Below the pieces are notes generated by a model. It was not told where the DNA came from. It did no database searches and saw only the letters and a program-made list of their open reading frames with translations. A DNA stretch of 60,821 bases, from positions 1-60,821 of the forward strand of contig JAGVHI010000018.1 of the NCBI GenBank assembly GCA_020056635.1. Reading direction: 5' to 3'. How positions within the stretch are numbered: position 1 is the stretch's first letter; the number at the start of each line of letters is the position of its first letter. The translations under genes were made by a program, and so were the position numbers. This document shows, in pieces, positions 25,379-32,701 of this stretch. The stretch is from an archaeon (lineage in GTDB: Archaea; Micrarchaeota; Micrarchaeia; Anstonellales; Anstonellaceae).

Positions 25379-26076
25379 GCGTGCGGGCTAAGGCAGCGTT
25401 TGCAGCAGTGCTGGTTGTTCTCCTTTTGGGATGCGTCATCCTGCCCCCTCCTAAGCCCGAGGTCAAGCAGAATGGTGGGGTGCAGGGCAATGTTTCCGTA
25501 GAGGAGATCGCAGCCCAGGAGCGTGCGCTTGCCGCGTTCAAGGAGGTTGCAGGAAAGAGGGCGCAACTTGCTTACAAGGCGGTATATTTTTCCAGCAGCG
25601 GCAACCAGAGTTCCGAGCAGACATGGTATGTGAAGCAGCCAACGCAGAAGGTGGAGGACAGGCTAAGCCCGAACAGCAGGATTATGGTCCTTGAGGATGG
25701 CGCAGCGTCGTATAGGTGCGATGCAGACGAGCTCGATGAGGTATGCTTCCGCATGCCAGCAGGCTCGATTGAGATGCTTCGGCCAGAAACCCTGCGCCAC
25801 GAGCTTGCTGCAGTGAGGTCGCCTGACCTTTTCAAGGTGCTTTTGGCTGGTTCCGCCCCAAGCTCTGTAGGAGAGCTGGCGGCGCAATGCTTCACTCTTA
25901 TTTCCACAGGCTCCAAGATGATTGCGTGCTACACAGCAGAAGGGGTCCCCTCGTACATAAAGCTCGAGGGCGCCGGGGCGGTGAGCGAAACGATGCTTCG
26001 CGCCACAAGCCCGGCAAGCGACTCGGACTTTGCGCCGCCTGCACAAATACAGCAGGAGCTGCCCGGTGCAGGATAG
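25375..26076 (+). CDS. Lipoprotein, LolA/LppX-like fold candidate
   Basis: 233 aa. The signal peptide ends in the lipobox LLLGC at about 17-21. The mature part has a Pro-rich linker and a domain with the order YKAVYFSS, KVEDRLSPNSRIMV, SYRCDADELDEVCFRM, AAQCFTLISTGSKMIACYTAEGVPSYIKLE. The last segment (C...CxxxEGVPxYxK) recurs in the two lipoproteins at 58046 and 58923, so the three are paralogues. The resemblance to beta-cup lipoprotein carriers is inferred from this pattern only. It is translationally coupled to the ferredoxin gene (ATGA). Confidence 0.8.
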   Translation: MSVRAKAAFAAVLVVLLLGCVILPPPKPEVKQNGGVQGNVSVEEIAAQERALAAFKEVAGKRAQLAYKAVYFSSSGNQSSEQTWYVKQPTQKVEDRLSPNSRIMVLEDGAASYRCDADELDEVCFRMPAGSIEMLRPETLRHELAAVRSPDLFKVLLAGSAPSSVGELAAQCFTLISTGSKMIACYTAEGVPSYIKLEGAGAVSETMLRATSPASDSDFAPPAQIQQELPGAG

Positions 26077-26091
26077 CTGCAAAATTAGGCT

Positions 26092-26847
26092 TCATTTTTT
26101 GCGTGCATTGTGCACAGCATCTGCAATCGCAGCCATGTTCGCCTTCTGCTCAAGCGCGGTGCCTATCTGGACAATGTCGCCCCCTGTTGCGATTATCGAT
26201 TTTGCCTGCTCTGGCGTCCGGATGCCGCCCGCGACTATGTAAGGGACATCAATTGCGGATGCAACTGCCTTGACCATCTCAAGGGGCACGTGCCCCTCTT
26301 TTGGGTTGCTGCCCGTGTCAGTGAGCACAAAGCGGTCTCCCGAGTACTGCGCGGCAAGCGCAAGCGCGGCTGCAATTTGCGGCTTTTCGCGCGGGACAAG
26401 ATTCACATCCCCGACCCAGCCGACCGTTCCACCGGGCGACACTACAATGTAGCCCACCGGGAGCGGCTCGACTTTCATCTGCGCCACAGTGCTTGCGGCA
26501 AGCATCTGCGCCTGCGAAATCCAATACGGGTTCCGCGAGTTTAGGAGAGTCATGAAATAGATCGCATCCGCATATTTTGTGACTGTTGATATGTTTCCCG
26601 GGAAAAGCACCACCGGGACGCTTGCATGGGACTTGATTTCCTTGGCAACGGTGTCGAGAAGCTCGCCCTGCACCCCCATGCTCCCGCCTATCAGAACTAC
26701 ATCCGCCCCGGCATCCGCGGAGTATTTGCCGGATTTTATCGCAAGCTCTGGGGACTTGTAATCCACCGGGTCGACTAGCGAGAAGAGAAGCCCGCTCTTC
26801 TTCTCCAGAGACTCAAGAATGTATTTTTCCGTCTTTCCGATTTGCAT
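26092..26847 (-). CDS. Geranylgeranylglyceryl phosphate synthase
   Basis: 251 aa from ATG 26847 (GGGGG 7 nt upstream; ATG 26853 is too close). It forms the first ether bond of archaeal membrane lipids, joining sn-glycerol 1-phosphate to geranylgeranyl diphosphate. Motifs: LFSLVDPVDY at the N-terminus, DVVLIGGSMG (about 48-57), VVLFPGNIS (about 79-87), GYIVVSPGGTVGWVGD, TDTGSNPKEGHV and the phosphate-binding IVAGGIRTPEQA and GDIVQIGTALE. It is a TIM barrel of the usual length. It is co-oriented with the upstream epimerase gene, 12 bp apart. Confidence 0.95.
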   Translation of the reverse strand: MQIGKTEKYILESLEKKSGLLFSLVDPVDYKSPELAIKSGKYSADAGADVVLIGGSMGVQGELLDTVAKEIKSHASVPVVLFPGNISTVTKYADAIYFMTLLNSRNPYWISQAQMLAASTVAQMKVEPLPVGYIVVSPGGTVGWVGDVNLVPREKPQIAAALALAAQYSGDRFVLTDTGSNPKEGHVPLEMVKAVASAIDVPYIVAGGIRTPEQAKSIIATGGDIVQIGTALEQKANMAAIADAVHNARKK

Positions 26848-26859
26848 GTACATCCCCCG

Positions 26860-27966
26860 CTATTTCACAATTCCCTCGCTTTTGAGGAACTCCCCTGCCA
26901 TTTGGTTTATCCCGTCACCCAATTTAACCCTTGCCGTCCAGCCCAATTTTTTTTGCGCACGGGCGGGCGAGATTCGCCTGTCGGAAGAGAGTATTTCCAC
27001 GTACTCGGGCTGCATTTTAGGCCGCTTGCCAAAAAGCCTAGCGCCATGCGCCATGGCGCTTGCGGCAACCCACGCAAGCCTTGCATCCGTATGCCTTGTG
27101 GGGGGGGCTGCGCCCACCGCTTCTGCCGCAAGCTTGAGGATTTGAGATTGCGATAGGGTTTCATTCTGCACAATATTGTAAATTTCCATCCCGGGCGTGC
27201 AGCTTTTCGCTCCAGCCGCAAGCATGATTGCATCCGCAACATCGTCCGCATGCACGAATGGGATTATGTTGCCGCCTGCGCCAAGTATGCGCATTTTGCC
27301 TTTTTTTAGCATCCGGAAAACCGCCATGTACCCGTCGTTGAACCCAGGGCCGTAGACCACTCCTATACGAAGCGCGGTTATGCGCATTCTGCTTGAGAAG
27401 TTGGATGCCGACTGCTCGGAAGCAAGCTTGCTTGCCCCGTAATCCGTGGTGGGAACGGTTGGGGAATTTTCGTCTATTTTCTCCCCTGCGATGTTCTTGC
27501 CATAAACAGAAATCGAGCTTGCGAGTATGAAGTGCTTCACTCCGGCATCTGAGGCTGCGTTTGCGATGTTTTCCGTCCCTGTGGAGTTTATTGCAAATAG
27601 TTTTTCCCGGCCGCCCATGAAATCAAGCGAGGCTGCAAGGTGAATTACTGTATCCACCCCCTTGCAAGCGCCAGAAAGCGATTTTGCATCAGTGACATCG
27701 CCAACGAACGGCTCAACGCCCTTTTGGAGCAGGTGCTCGTTTCCTTGGACGCGCCAACCACTTTCGCGAGCGGCTAAAAAACCATCTTGCACCTTCGGTG
27801 CAAGCTCGTAAAGCCGCTTCGCAGCTTTCCAACCGCTCACTCGACCCTGCGAAAAACCCGTCATCGCGCCCTTCCGCACTAGCGCCCTTGTTTTGAATCC
27901 CTTTTGCAGCAGCCTGCGGCAAACAGCCTGGCCTAGCCTGCCTGTTGCCCCGGTGACAAGGATCAT
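26860..27966 (-). CDS. NAD-dependent epimerase/dehydratase (extended SDR) with in-frame insertion
   Basis: 368 aa from ATG 27966, about 25 bp from a TATA box; the reading to 27999 crosses that box. The Rossmann motif is VTGATGRLGQAV (about 4-15). Substrate-domain landmarks are VIHLAASLDF, the active-site YGASKLASEQ (YxxxK), and PFVHADDVADAI. The family includes sugar-nucleotide epimerases and hydroxysteroid-type dehydrogenases, so the substrate is open. After TRALVRKG the expected short linker is enlarged by about 40-50 residues (AMTGFSQGRV...WRVQG) coded by a hairpin-bearing segment. The protein resumes at NEHLLQKGVEPFVGDVTD. Confidence 0.88.
   Translation of the reverse strand: MILVTGATGRLGQAVCRRLLQKGFKTRALVRKGAMTGFSQGRVSGWKAAKRLYELAPKVQDGFLAARESGWRVQGNEHLLQKGVEPFVGDVTDAKSLSGACKGVDTVIHLAASLDFMGGREKLFAINSTGTENIANAASDAGVKHFILASSISVYGKNIAGEKIDENSPTVPTTDYGASKLASEQSASNFSSRMRITALRIGVVYGPGFNDGYMAVFRMLKKGKMRILGAGGNIIPFVHADDVADAIMLAAGAKSCTPGMEIYNIVQNETLSQSQILKLAAEAVGAAPPTRHTDARLAWVAASAMAHGARLFGKRPKMQPEYVEILSSDRRISPARAQKKLGWTARVKLGDGINQMAGEFLKSEGIVK
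27728..27873 (-). repeat. In-frame hairpin-bearing insertion in epimerase gene
   Basis: Two GAA-loop hairpins lie on the minus strand: CTTGCACC-GAA-GGTGCAAG (27786-27804) and AAAGCTGC-GAA-GCGGCTTT (27810-27828, one G-T pair). AAGGGCG occurs in phase on both sides of the segment. Its start (ATGACGGG...TCGCAGGGT, from 27864) resembles the 31-bp repeat at 53386 and 60222. The outer boundaries are approximate. Confidence 0.6.
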
Positions 27967-27986
27967 GGATTGGTTTCTCGTTTGGT

Positions 27987-27994
27987 ATTTAAAT
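27987..27994. promoter_or_regulatory. Shared palindromic TATA box (ATTTAAAT)
   Basis: A perfect 8-bp palindrome centred 24.5 bp from the minus ATG 27966 and 26.5 bp from the plus ATG 28017. Neither gene has room for a leader or a ribosome site, so both are probably leaderless and fired from this one box. Confidence 0.65.
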
Positions 27995-28016
27995 CCCAAG
28001 CGGGAAAGGTGCCAGT

Positions 28017-29606
28017 ATGGAATCCAAAATGGTTTTCGTTTGCGACACGTCGGTCATAGTGGATGGCAGGATACTTGACTTGGTGCGGGAAGGGAAAGTG
28101 TCTGGCAGGGTGGTGGTACCGCGCGCCTCTGTCGCGGAGCTTGAGCACCAGGCGAATTCGAAAAAGGAGACAGGGTTTGCGGGATTGGACGTGCTCCAGA
28201 AATTGCGCGAGCTGCAAAAGGATTTTGACATCGAGCTGTCGTTTGACGGGGAGAGGCCGACCGGGTTTGAGATTGGGCACGCGAAATCCGGGGAGATTGA
28301 TGCGAAAATCCGCAATCTTGCAGGCGAGATTGGGGCGACATTGGTCACAGGGGACAAGGTGCAGCACGAGGTTGCGCTTGTCGAGGGCATTTCGGTAATC
28401 TACTTGCGCTCGCACGAGGAAACCAAGGGGCTTTCATTTGAGCAGTATTTCGCGCCTGACACGATGTCGGTCCACATAAAAGAAGGCCAGCCGGTCGTTT
28501 CAAAGTCCGGAAAGCCCGGCTCGGTTGTGGTGAAGGAGGTTGGCGCTGCGCTCTCAACCAATGAGGTCCGGGACATTGCGAAAGAGATTGTTGAGGCTAC
28601 AGAGAGGAACAGGGACTACTATTTTGAAATCGAGCGGGAGGGCGCGACTGTGATACAGATGGGCAAATACAGGATTGTGATTACGAAACCGCCGTTCTCG
28701 GACGGGTTTGAAATCACGCTGGTCAGGCCGATTGCAAAATTCAAGTTGGCTGATTATGAAATGTCAGACAGGCTGCGCGGAAGGCTCACTGGAGCTGCCG
28801 AGGGGATAATAATCTGCGGCCCTCCGGGAAGCGGGAAAAGCACGTTTGCAGCAGCGCTTGCAAACCACTACTACTCACTTGGGAAAGTGGTGAAAACGAT
28901 GGAGAGCCCAAGGGACCTGCAGGTGGATGACGGGATTACACAGTACGGGCCGCTGGAGGGGAGCTTTGAGCTCACCAATGACATCATGCTGCTCGTGCGA
29001 CCGGATTACTCGGTCTATGATGAGATGAGGAAGACTGTTGATTTTGCGGTGTATGCGGACATGAGGATGGCAGGGATTGGATTGGTGGGAGTGCTGCATG
29101 CGAACAAGGCGATTGATGCGGTGCAGCGGTTCATCAATAGAGTTGAGCTCGGGATGATTCCGAATATAATTGATACCATTGTGCTCATCAAGGGGGGCCG
29201 GGTCGCAAAAGTGTATTCAATGGGATTGCTCGTGCGCGTTCCTACTGGCATGATTGAGGAGGATTTGGCAAGGCCGGTAATTGAGGTTCGGGATTTTGAC
29301 ACTGATAAGCTGGAATATGAGATTTACAAATTCGGAGAGGAGACTGTAGTGCTGCCCATTACGCAGGAGATGGTCGCAAAGCAGCAAAAGCTAAGCGAGC
29401 CGATTGATGAGGAGCGGGTAAGCGCTGCGCTTGAGAAGCTGCTTGCGAAAATTGTGCGCAGGGATTTCCAGATAGAGTTTGAGGGAAGAAAGGCGGTGCT
29501 TTTGCTTGATGAGAGGGACATGGCATCAGTGATTGGAAAGGGCGGGAAAAACATCTCGCAGCTTGAGAAGAAGGCCGGTGTGAAAATAGACGTGAGGCAG
29601 CTTTAG
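28017..29606 (+). CDS. PIN-domain / PilT-like ATPase / KH protein
   Basis: 529 aa. An N-terminal PIN nuclease-type domain ([16 protein letters not shown] with acidic residues, and LVTGDKVQ at about 107) is followed by a TRAM-like or linker region (150-190). A secretion-type ATPase core comes next, with Walker [18 protein letters not shown] (about 263-279) and conserved [18 protein letters not shown]-terminal KH domain ([20 protein letters not shown]) ends the protein. This domain order is a conserved archaeal family of unproven function, thought to act on RNA. The gene is leaderless from the palindromic TATA box shared with the epimerase. Confidence 0.92.
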   Translation: MESKMVFVCDTSVIVDGRILDLVREGKVSGRVVVPRASVAELEHQANSKKETGFAGLDVLQKLRELQKDFDIELSFDGERPTGFEIGHAKSGEIDAKIRNLAGEIGATLVTGDKVQHEVALVEGISVIYLRSHEETKGLSFEQYFAPDTMSVHIKEGQPVVSKSGKPGSVVVKEVGAALSTNEVRDIAKEIVEATERNRDYYFEIEREGATVIQMGKYRIVITKPPFSDGFEITLVRPIAKFKLADYEMSDRLRGRLTGAAEGIIICGPPGSGKSTFAAALANHYYSLGKVVKTMESPRDLQVDDGITQYGPLEGSFELTNDIMLLVRPDYSVYDEMRKTVDFAVYADMRMAGIGLVGVLHANKAIDAVQRFINRVELGMIPNIIDTIVLIKGGRVAKVYSMGLLVRVPTGMIEEDLARPVIEVRDFDTDKLEYEIYKFGEETVVLPITQEMVAKQQKLSEPIDEERVSAALEKLLAKIVRRDFQIEFEGRKAVLLLDERDMASVIGKGGKNISQLEKKAGVKIDVRQL

Positions 29607-29643
29607 CATTCTTTCTTAACTTCGCTTAGCCATAGAACAGCAG

Positions 29644-30000
29644 ATGCGCCAACTCCGCGTGAAATTGATGCGATGGGGCGAGGATCTAGGCAATGTGCCA
29701 ATTATTCTTGTGCGCGAGAGGCGCGCTGGAATGAGCCAAATGGGGCTCGCTTTTTTCCGCGCGTTTCGGGACTCTAAAGACCTGTGGAGCAGGGCATGCG
29801 TCTTCTGTGGGGCAATGGAGTTCGTGAGTGGGGGCGGCGCCAATGCATCAGACCAGAAAATGGTTGCAACCGAGGCTGCGCTGCTTGAGATACGCGTGAG
29901 GGCGGATGAGAAGATTCCTGTTGAGGAAAAGGCGCTTATTTTCAGGGAATCCGGACTTGCAAAGCTCAACCCGCGCCTGTCCAATGCAGTGCATTTGTAG
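29644..30000 (+). CDS. Hypothetical protein
   Basis: 118 aa. The start is ATG 29644 without a convincing Shine-Dalgarno site. The N-terminal half is basic with a hydrophobic strand VPIILVRER and the helix-like GMSQMGLAFFRAF. Two cysteines sit in ACVFCGAM (about 51-58). The C-terminal half is an acidic/charged helix ending RLSNAVHL. I do not recognise a family. It lies between the PIN-ATPase gene and the mevalonate decarboxylase gene, both plus strand, 37 and 52 bp away. Confidence 0.55.
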   Translation: MRQLRVKLMRWGEDLGNVPIILVRERRAGMSQMGLAFFRAFRDSKDLWSRACVFCGAMEFVSGGGANASDQKMVATEAALLEIRVRADEKIPVEEKALIFRESGLAKLNPRLSNAVHL

Positions 30001-30052
30001 CTTGCGCCCCTTCTGGCATTGATTTATAGCTTCTGTTTTCCAAATCGGAAGC

Positions 30053-31081
30053 ATGGTTTCCACATTCGAGGCTACCCCGAATATTGCGCTAATCAAGTAC
30101 TGGGGCAAGCGGGATTCGAAGCTCGTGCTGCCGCAGAACAGCAGCATATCCTTTACGCTTGGCAATTCGGTTAAGACAGTTACAAGCGTGCTTTTTTCGG
30201 ACAGGTTGAAAGAAGATGTTGCGTGGCTGAACCGGAAAAAAACATCTGGGGAGGAGCTTGCGAGGATGCTCCTGATAGCCGATTTGGTAAGGCAGAAGGC
30301 CAGCATTTCCTCCAAGGTTGCGATTGCGTCCGAAAACAATTTTCCGACTGCAGCAGGCATCGCATCCTCAGCTTCGGGCTTTGCAGCCCTTGCGTGCGCC
30401 GCATCCGACGCGGCAGGGCTGGGATTGAACCCAACCGAGCTGTCGATACTTGCAAGAATGGCATCTGGCTCTGCTTGCCGGAGCGTACTAGGGGGCTTTG
30501 TGGAGTGGAAGAAGGGCGAGGAGAAGGATGGGGGCGATTCGCATGCTGTGCAGATAGCGCCCGCATCCCACTGGCCTGAGCTGCATGATTTGATTGCGGT
30601 TGCTGAGAGCGGAAGAAAAAAAATCGGGTCGAGCGCCGGGATGGACCGGACCGTGAAAACAAGCGGCCTGTATGCAAAAAGGATTTTGGACCTGCCTTCC
30701 AGGATTGCAAAAATGCGGCAGGCGATAATGCTTCGGGATTCGCAAACCGTATTCGCGCTCTCCATGGAGGACTCGATGAACATGCATGCTACCATGCTTG
30801 ACACCAAGCCCCCAATACTATACTTGAATGAACGCTCGATGGGGATAATTGAAGCTATAGAGGAGCTTAATGCAAGCGAGGGGAAGCTTGTGTGCGGCTA
30901 CACGTTTGACGCAGGCCCGAACGCACACCTAATTTGCGAGGGGAAGGATGTTGCGAAGGTGAAGAAGAGCGTTGCCAAACTCCATGGGATTGAAAAGTTC
31001 TACGATTGCATCGTTGGGGCCGGGCCAATTAAGCTTGCTGCAAAGGAGAGCCTGCTTTCTGAGGCTGGAAAGCCTGTATGA
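30053..31081 (+). CDS. mvaD: Diphosphomevalonate (or phosphomevalonate) decarboxylase
   Basis: 342 aa. A GHMP-superfamily enzyme of the mevalonate pathway: ATP-dependent decarboxylation gives isopentenyl diphosphate or phosphate. Motifs: ATPNIALIKYWGKRD (about 6-20), NSSISFTLG, the ATP loop NFPTAAGIASSASGFAAL (about 96-113), SGSACRSVLGGFVEW (about 142-156), and YTFDAGPNAHLI near the C-terminus. These are the decarboxylase type, not the kinase type. The family alone does not decide between the di- and monophosphate substrate. A gatttatag box sits about 28 bp upstream, which suggests a leaderless mRNA. It supplies the isoprenoid route used by GGGP synthase at 26092. Confidence 0.92.
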   Translation: MVSTFEATPNIALIKYWGKRDSKLVLPQNSSISFTLGNSVKTVTSVLFSDRLKEDVAWLNRKKTSGEELARMLLIADLVRQKASISSKVAIASENNFPTAAGIASSASGFAALACAASDAAGLGLNPTELSILARMASGSACRSVLGGFVEWKKGEEKDGGDSHAVQIAPASHWPELHDLIAVAESGRKKIGSSAGMDRTVKTSGLYAKRILDLPSRIAKMRQAIMLRDSQTVFALSMEDSMNMHATMLDTKPPILYLNERSMGIIEAIEELNASEGKLVCGYTFDAGPNAHLICEGKDVAKVKKSVAKLHGIEKFYDCIVGAGPIKLAAKESLLSEAGKPV

Positions 31082-31091
31082 GGTGCGCGAT

Positions 31092-32084
31092 ATGAGGGGG
31101 ATAGCAGCTATAGTTGCAATCGCAGTTATTGCATCCGCATTCTTGGCAGGATGCGCTGGAAATGGGGAAGGCGCAATTCAGGTTGGAGATAACCGAACTA
31201 TTGCTGCGAATGGAACTGAAAAAAGCATCTCATTGTACCAGGCGATCGCAGAGGTCCGTGGCAACAGGAGTTATGAAGCATGCGGGAGCGTGCCAAGGGA
31301 GGATGCAGGGGTTTGCTACACTTACGCAGCACTTACGATAGACGGGGCGCTCTGCGACCAGGCAAGGGATCAGGACGCACAGACTTACTGCAAAAAGGCG
31401 ATTTCGATTTTCGGGGGGAAGCTGGATTTGTGCAGCAGGCTATCTGAGCTTGGCCCAAGGAACGGCTGCAATTCAAAGGTGATACTTTCCACGAATGCAT
31501 TTGGCAGGTCTGCGGACCATGCGCTTGCGGCAGGCAGGGTGCAGGGCGCGTTTGAAGCAGCATACTCAGACCTTGATTACAAGAGCATGAAATCATCGGT
31601 TTTTGAATGGGGCGATTCGTGCGTTGCGCAGACGATTGGGACTGGAGTGCTGCTTGGGTGCGACGGGGAAAAATGCGACAGGAACGCAATCACATATGCA
31701 TTGGTGGCATGCGGAGAAAATATGAGCGTGCGGGATGTTGCGCAAAGCGGGCGCGGCTCTGTATTCGAAAGGATGGAATTTGCAAACCTGGTTTCCCAGC
31801 CAAAGCGGGCAGAAAAGGGGTTTCCGTTGAAACTGAAAAATGAAACTTGGTATAGTGATGGGAATGCGACTGTCGCATATTATTCAGTTAGGTCATCGGA
31901 TGATTTGGCGTATTCATACTGGGAATTCCTGGTGCCATCAGGGCAGTATTACGCTTATGGGAGCATGCTGCACGAGCAAGTCACCTTGAACGGGCCTGCC
32001 CCGTCGGACAAGTTCATGGCCGGCTTCGAATCGCTTTACGGAAACATGACAGGGGGGGCGCTCTCAAATGCAACTGAAGAGTAA
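31092..32084 (+). CDS. Lipoprotein with Cys-paired helical domain
   Basis: 330 aa from ATG 31092 (AGGTG 7 nt upstream); the frame opens earlier, at 30972, inside mvaD. The signal peptide ends in FLAGC (lipobox, Cys about 21). The mature part first shows helix-hairpin units with paired cysteines (YEACGSVPREDAGVCYTYAA, DQARDQDAQTYCKKA), like the lipoprotein at 10885. Then follows a region (about 165-320) with KSMKSSVFEWGDSCVAQ and a beta-like C-terminal part. It is anchored outside the membrane. The function is unknown. The last 17 nt overlap the next gene. Confidence 0.78.
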   Translation: MRGIAAIVAIAVIASAFLAGCAGNGEGAIQVGDNRTIAANGTEKSISLYQAIAEVRGNRSYEACGSVPREDAGVCYTYAALTIDGALCDQARDQDAQTYCKKAISIFGGKLDLCSRLSELGPRNGCNSKVILSTNAFGRSADHALAAGRVQGAFEAAYSDLDYKSMKSSVFEWGDSCVAQTIGTGVLLGCDGEKCDRNAITYALVACGENMSVRDVAQSGRGSVFERMEFANLVSQPKRAEKGFPLKLKNETWYSDGNATVAYYSVRSSDDLAYSYWEFLVPSGQYYAYGSMLHEQVTLNGPAPSDKFMAGFESLYGNMTGGALSNATEE

Positions 32085-32688
32085 AGGGAAGACCATTCCG
32101 GTTTCCAAGTTCGATGCCGCCCTGCAGAAGGCAAAGGAGGCGATTGCAAAGGGCCGGGCAGTAATCTACCCGACAGATACGCTCTACGGAATCGGCTGCG
32201 ACGCAACAAGCAAGAAGGCCGTTGGGGGGATTTATCGCATAAAATCCCGCGAGCCAAAAAAGCCCCTCTCCATTCTTGTTTCTGACTTGCCGATGGCGAA
32301 AAAATATTGTGAAATATCGCCAAGGCAGGAACAGGTTCTCACGGCTCTCCTGCCAGGCCCGTATACCTTCCTGCTCAAGCTGAAAATCCCCCTGCCAGTA
32401 ACCGACAGCAAACTTGTGGGGGTGCGGGTGCCGGAACACATGTTCATGCGCACTGTTTCCAGGCAGCTGGGAATCCCGATTGTGACAACAAGCGCGAATA
32501 GGAGCGGGGGGAAGGACGCTGCTGAGATTGGCGAGATTGAGGAGGGGATTTTGAATTCAAAAGAAGTTTCCTTGATTGTTGATGGCGGAAGGTGCAAGTA
32601 CGCGCAGGGCTCAACTGTAATTGACCTTGTGGACATGAGGGTTGCGCGCAAAGGGGCAGTGAGAGAAGGCGATAAGATTGAATTCTGA
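32068..32688 (+). CDS. tsaC: L-threonylcarbamoyladenylate synthase (Sua5/TsaC)
   Basis: 206 aa. It makes threonylcarbamoyl-AMP, the first step of the t6A modification of tRNAs that read ANN codons. YrdC-domain motifs: IYPTDTLYGIGCDA (about 33-46), the KxR motif in RIKSREPKKPLSILV (about 57-71), TTSANRSGG (about 138-146) and STVIDL near the C-terminus. The length fits a single YrdC domain without the C-terminal Sua5 domain. ATG 32068 overlaps the upstream lipoprotein gene and is preceded by a run of G. Confidence 0.93.
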   Translation: MQLKSKGKTIPVSKFDAALQKAKEAIAKGRAVIYPTDTLYGIGCDATSKKAVGGIYRIKSREPKKPLSILVSDLPMAKKYCEISPRQEQVLTALLPGPYTFLLKLKIPLPVTDSKLVGVRVPEHMFMRTVSRQLGIPIVTTSANRSGGKDAAEIGEIEEGILNSKEVSLIVDGGRCKYAQGSTVIDLVDMRVARKGAVREGDKIEF

Positions 32689-32701
32689 TGCGGTGCTTTG
32701 A

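Noticed and set aside
29644-30000. Low-molecular-weight protein tyrosine phosphatase similarity
   Set aside because: The helix SQMGLAFFRAF resembles that family but the catalytic Cys-x5-Arg loop is missing.
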